Below, piece after piece: positions 61,004 to 64,000 of a stretch of DNA of 64,000 nt. Under the pieces are notes generated by a model. It was not told the origin of the DNA, searched no databases, and saw only the letters and a list, made by a program, of their open reading frames with translations. Each line of letters starts with the position of its first letter. Position 1 is the stretch's first letter. The position numbers and the translations under genes were made by a program. The stretch comes from Brachyhypopomus gauderio (Eukaryota; Chordata; Actinopteri; Gymnotiformes; Hypopomidae). Location: the NCBI RefSeq assembly GCF_052324685.1, contig NW_027506904.1, forward strand, positions 356,001 to 420,000. Reading direction: 5' to 3'.

Positions 61004-63390
61004 ATTAAAGAATTCTGCCATCACTAATACACACAATTTGTTTTTTGCCCTCCCCCTGCTCCATTAAACATGGCCAGGCAGGATCAGGACTTAAAGACGT
61101 GTCCTTTACTGAAATGAACCGCCTTTACTTGTTTTAGGAGAATCCCCCCCCCCCCCCCCTCACAGAGTGAACAAGCTCTGTGCATTGTGAATCAACGAGG
61201 CATGCAGAGCCCCCACCGCCCCCCTCCCTCGCACAATACCCCAGCGGTGACATCACAGTCCCCCCGGCCAGCGGGAAGGCCCAGCCTAATACCGGAATGG
61301 CCGCCATCCAAACACGTGGTCCCTTTTACAACGGGACAAATGCTAACAAATTTACGGCAGATTTTCCCACCGTTATGTCCGCTGAAGCGTTCGTAGGGCG
61401 GGCAGACATACAGGCGGCCAGCGAGTAACTTTTGTTACTCGCTGTACATTTTAACCGACTCAAACACACTTTAAACTTCCAGGTTGAAGTTCAAGGGTGA
61501 TCCCATCTACAGGGCTGAGACCTTAAGCTCTTCTTGGCCTGCTGTGTTTTGTTATTTGTCCATTTGTCTCCAGTTTCATCTGCGACGTCCACTAAGCAGG
61601 ACGTTATGAATCAGGACATTATGAAGCAGGACGTTACGGTCCGACAGACTCCTTTGAGGTCATGAGGGTGGCAAGAGCAAACAAGCAGACAGTGCCCCCA
61701 AAAAACAAAACAAAAATCCTGGATACAGACAGACCTCCACAAACACCACAACATGACGTAAGAAGGTTCAACCATGAGATGCAGGTCATACCAAGCCTAG
61801 GCCCCAAGAACACAAAGGTAAGGCCTCCATTTGCTAAGAAGTACGCAAAGAGCTTCTCCGAGACTGCTCAATAAGCCCATGAAAACAGGAGGGCGGGGCT
61901 TCAGAGCTTGGCTCCTCCCAAACTTTCTTTCCCGCTGTTCCTCTCACCACGGTCCAGTCACTGTTGGCTCACACAGAGTCTCAACCTCTGCTATTTGTAA
62001 AGTGGCTCTGAGCCTGCGTCACATGTGTAAATAGTAATTTAAGAAAACCTGAAATGTATTCAGATTAACTGACCGTAACCAGAGTGACGAGAAGTGTGTA
62101 AACAAATAACAAGGAACTGCTCGTGATCCACAGTAAACCATCTCATCTTCCAGACGTGCCGTCATGAGCAGAGGCGTCACGTGCCTCCAGGCGGGCGACT
62201 GCTTGGGGCCGCGGGCCAGTCAGGGGGCCCCCGAGGGCCGACAAACTTTGAACTACAGCAGTGGCGACGGACAATGTTCGCAATGATGGTATGAGATCTG
62301 AACTCCCCAAGGGGGCCCCATGAATGTTTGACTGAATGCCCAATAGACTCTACAATCGCCACTCTGGTCGTGGGTATCTCTCCATCTGTCTGAGGTTATG
62401 GCAGCAGCAGCAGCAGCAGGCTGAACTCTTCCCAACTGCCTCCTGTGGGATCCTTCATCTTTCATCAGCACCGAAATGCAAGAACACGGAGCCCAAAAAC
62501 GTGTCACTGATAATATACTACAGGGTTACAGAGTAAAACTGCCATTGCATCTTGGTCACACCATTCCAAGCCTTTAACATACACATGGAGCTTTTAGACT
62601 ACCAACAATTAGCATACGCCCTGATTCATATATTTAAAATACTGGCCTACTTTTAGATTTCATGCTCTGCTATTCAGAGAGCGAGAGCGCACGAAAGAGA
62701 GAGAGAGAGCGAGAGAGAAATACGACCTGGTCACATCACTGCTAAGCAATAAAACTGACTCACACAAATGACCCAAATCACCCGATACGTTGGAAAGAAG
62801 TCCAAAAACGAATCTTGAAGGCCAGCTTTCTGCATTAAATCTAATAGACCTGAAACCTCATAGTAAAACAAACTGCTTGACTGCTTGTTTAAAACATATT
62901 TTAAGTGAGCTCAGAAAGATTCGACAAGTTCTGTACATCACGGTACTGATGTGCTTAATAACTTAACAGAATAATATCAGAGAATTTAGGTAAATTTAGG
63001 TAAATGTTACACACACAAAAAAAAAACAAATTTTTTATGATATGTGTTTTTTTTATATAAACATATGTTTTAATAACAAGTTATGCATTTGTTAATTTAA
63101 TACCTTCCATCTGTGGAGGCAGTGGAATGATCTGAACATTGGCTCGTTTTAGGAAAGCAGGAATATAATGGAGTAAACTGTTCTTTGGCATCTGAAGAGT
63201 TGCTGAAGGGGCAAATTGTGCAAGTTAGGAAAACATCATCAGGCTGCCCCTCATTCCAGCTACAGAGTCTCCATTGAGGACCTGGACTCACCAGCATCAT
63301 CTGCCACCTCACAAGGGCTCCTGAGTCTCGGGCCGTGAGTCAGCAGAAACGAGAGCAACACCAGGACTAAGGCCCTGACACTGAGACCTT
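61001..63390 (-). other. bicd upstream intron, no gene seen
   Basis: No exon supported. Holds a run of C (about 61147-61160), a short CAG repeat (about 62404-62420) and a GA-rich patch (about 62690-62720). The BICD N-terminal exon is not here. Confidence 0.6.
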
Positions 63391-63394
63391 CAAA

Positions 63395-64000
63395 ACCCAA
63401 CACTCACGACTACCTTCAATCCCAACACTCACGACTACCTTCAAACCCAACACTCACGACTACCTTCAAACCCCAACACTCACGACTACCTTCAAAACCC
63501 AACACTCACGACTACCTTCAAAACCCAACACTCACGACTACCTTCAAAACCCAACACTCACGACTACCTTCAAAACCCAACACTCACGACTACCTTCAAA
63601 CCCAACACTCACGACTACCTTCAAACCCAACACTCACGACTACCTTCAAAACCCAACACTCACGACTACCTTCAAAACCCAACACGACTACATACACCTT
63701 CAAACCCAACACGACTACATACACCTTCAAACCCAACACCACGACTACATACACCTTCAAACCCAACACCACGACTACATACACCTTCAAACCCAACACC
63801 ACGACCTACACCTTCAAACCCAACACCACGACCTACACCTTCAAACCCAACACGACTACCTACACCTTCAAACCCAACACGACTACCTACACCTTCAAAC
63901 CCAACACGACTACCTACACCTTCAAACCCAACACGACTACCTACACCTTCAAACCCAACACGACTACCTACACCTTCAAACCCAACACCACGACCTACAC
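63395..64000. repeat. Composite 27-30 bp minisatellite running off the window
   Basis: The first block (about 63395-63680) repeats CCAACACTCACGACTACCTT plus CAAAAC, 26-27 bp. The second block (about 63680-64000) changes to CAACACGACTACCTACACCT plus TCAAACC, with ACATAC and ACCACGACC sub-variants. It continues past the last base. Confidence 0.95.

Noticed and set aside
63395-64000. Regular direct repeats considered as a CRISPR array
   Set aside because: No unique spacers between repeats; continuous minisatellite in a vertebrate genome. The same applies to the arrays at 18.5, 29, 48, 53 and 60 kb.

Overview
This window is vertebrate nuclear DNA, almost certainly from a teleost fish. It has intron-split genes, very long (CA)n/(GT)n microsatellites, many GC-rich minisatellites and two Tc1/mariner copies of the kind common in fish. 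I could not identify the species. I traced exons by eye from splice sites, reading-frame phase and remembered vertebrate protein families. No database search was run.

Layout. 1-12.4 kb (+): the 3' part of iqsec2, an Arf guanine-nucleotide exchange factor with IQ, Sec7 and PH domains and a C-terminal PDZ ligand; its 5' exons lie before the window. 15.4-16.7 kb: a dead Tc1-like element with about 207-bp inverted repeats. 17.2-32.8 kb (+): a complete kdm5c (H3K4 demethylase), with 26 coding exons whose lengths sum to exactly 1555 codons. 33.7-39.7 kb (-): a complete renbp (N-acylglucosamine 2-epimerase), with ten coding exons summing to 403 codons and a probable non-coding first exon ending at 40798. 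42.75-45.3 kb (-): a small fam107-like gene that is split over short exons. 50.0-60.9 kb (-): most of a Bicaudal-D (bicd) dynein adaptor gene, whose N-terminal exon lies beyond the window end.

iqsec2 and kdm5c lie head-to-tail, as they do on human Xp11.22, so that pair is old conserved synteny. kdm5c and renbp converge tail-to-tail. The genes do not form one pathway: they are a neuronal Arf-GEF, a chromatin enzyme, a sugar epimerase, an actin/stress-type small protein and a motor adaptor.

The notable features are mostly structural. (1) iqsec2 proline/histidine-rich exons show several jumps in coding frame, all in the +1 direction, next to homopolymers or repeats; this looks like assembly error or decay. 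(2) A kdm5c intron consists of about 23 tandem copies of a unit that carries the exon's own 5' splice site. (3) renbp contains a partial tandem duplication with a truncated exon-2 copy; one copy holds a Tc1 element and the other preserves the exact empty TA target. (4) The bicd gene encodes a roughly 460-residue C-terminal extension with about 14 copies of a Gly-rich decapeptide. (5) Several splice sites are embedded in GT microsatellites. I saw no CRISPR array, operon, tRNA or rRNA, and no convincing new multi-gene system.
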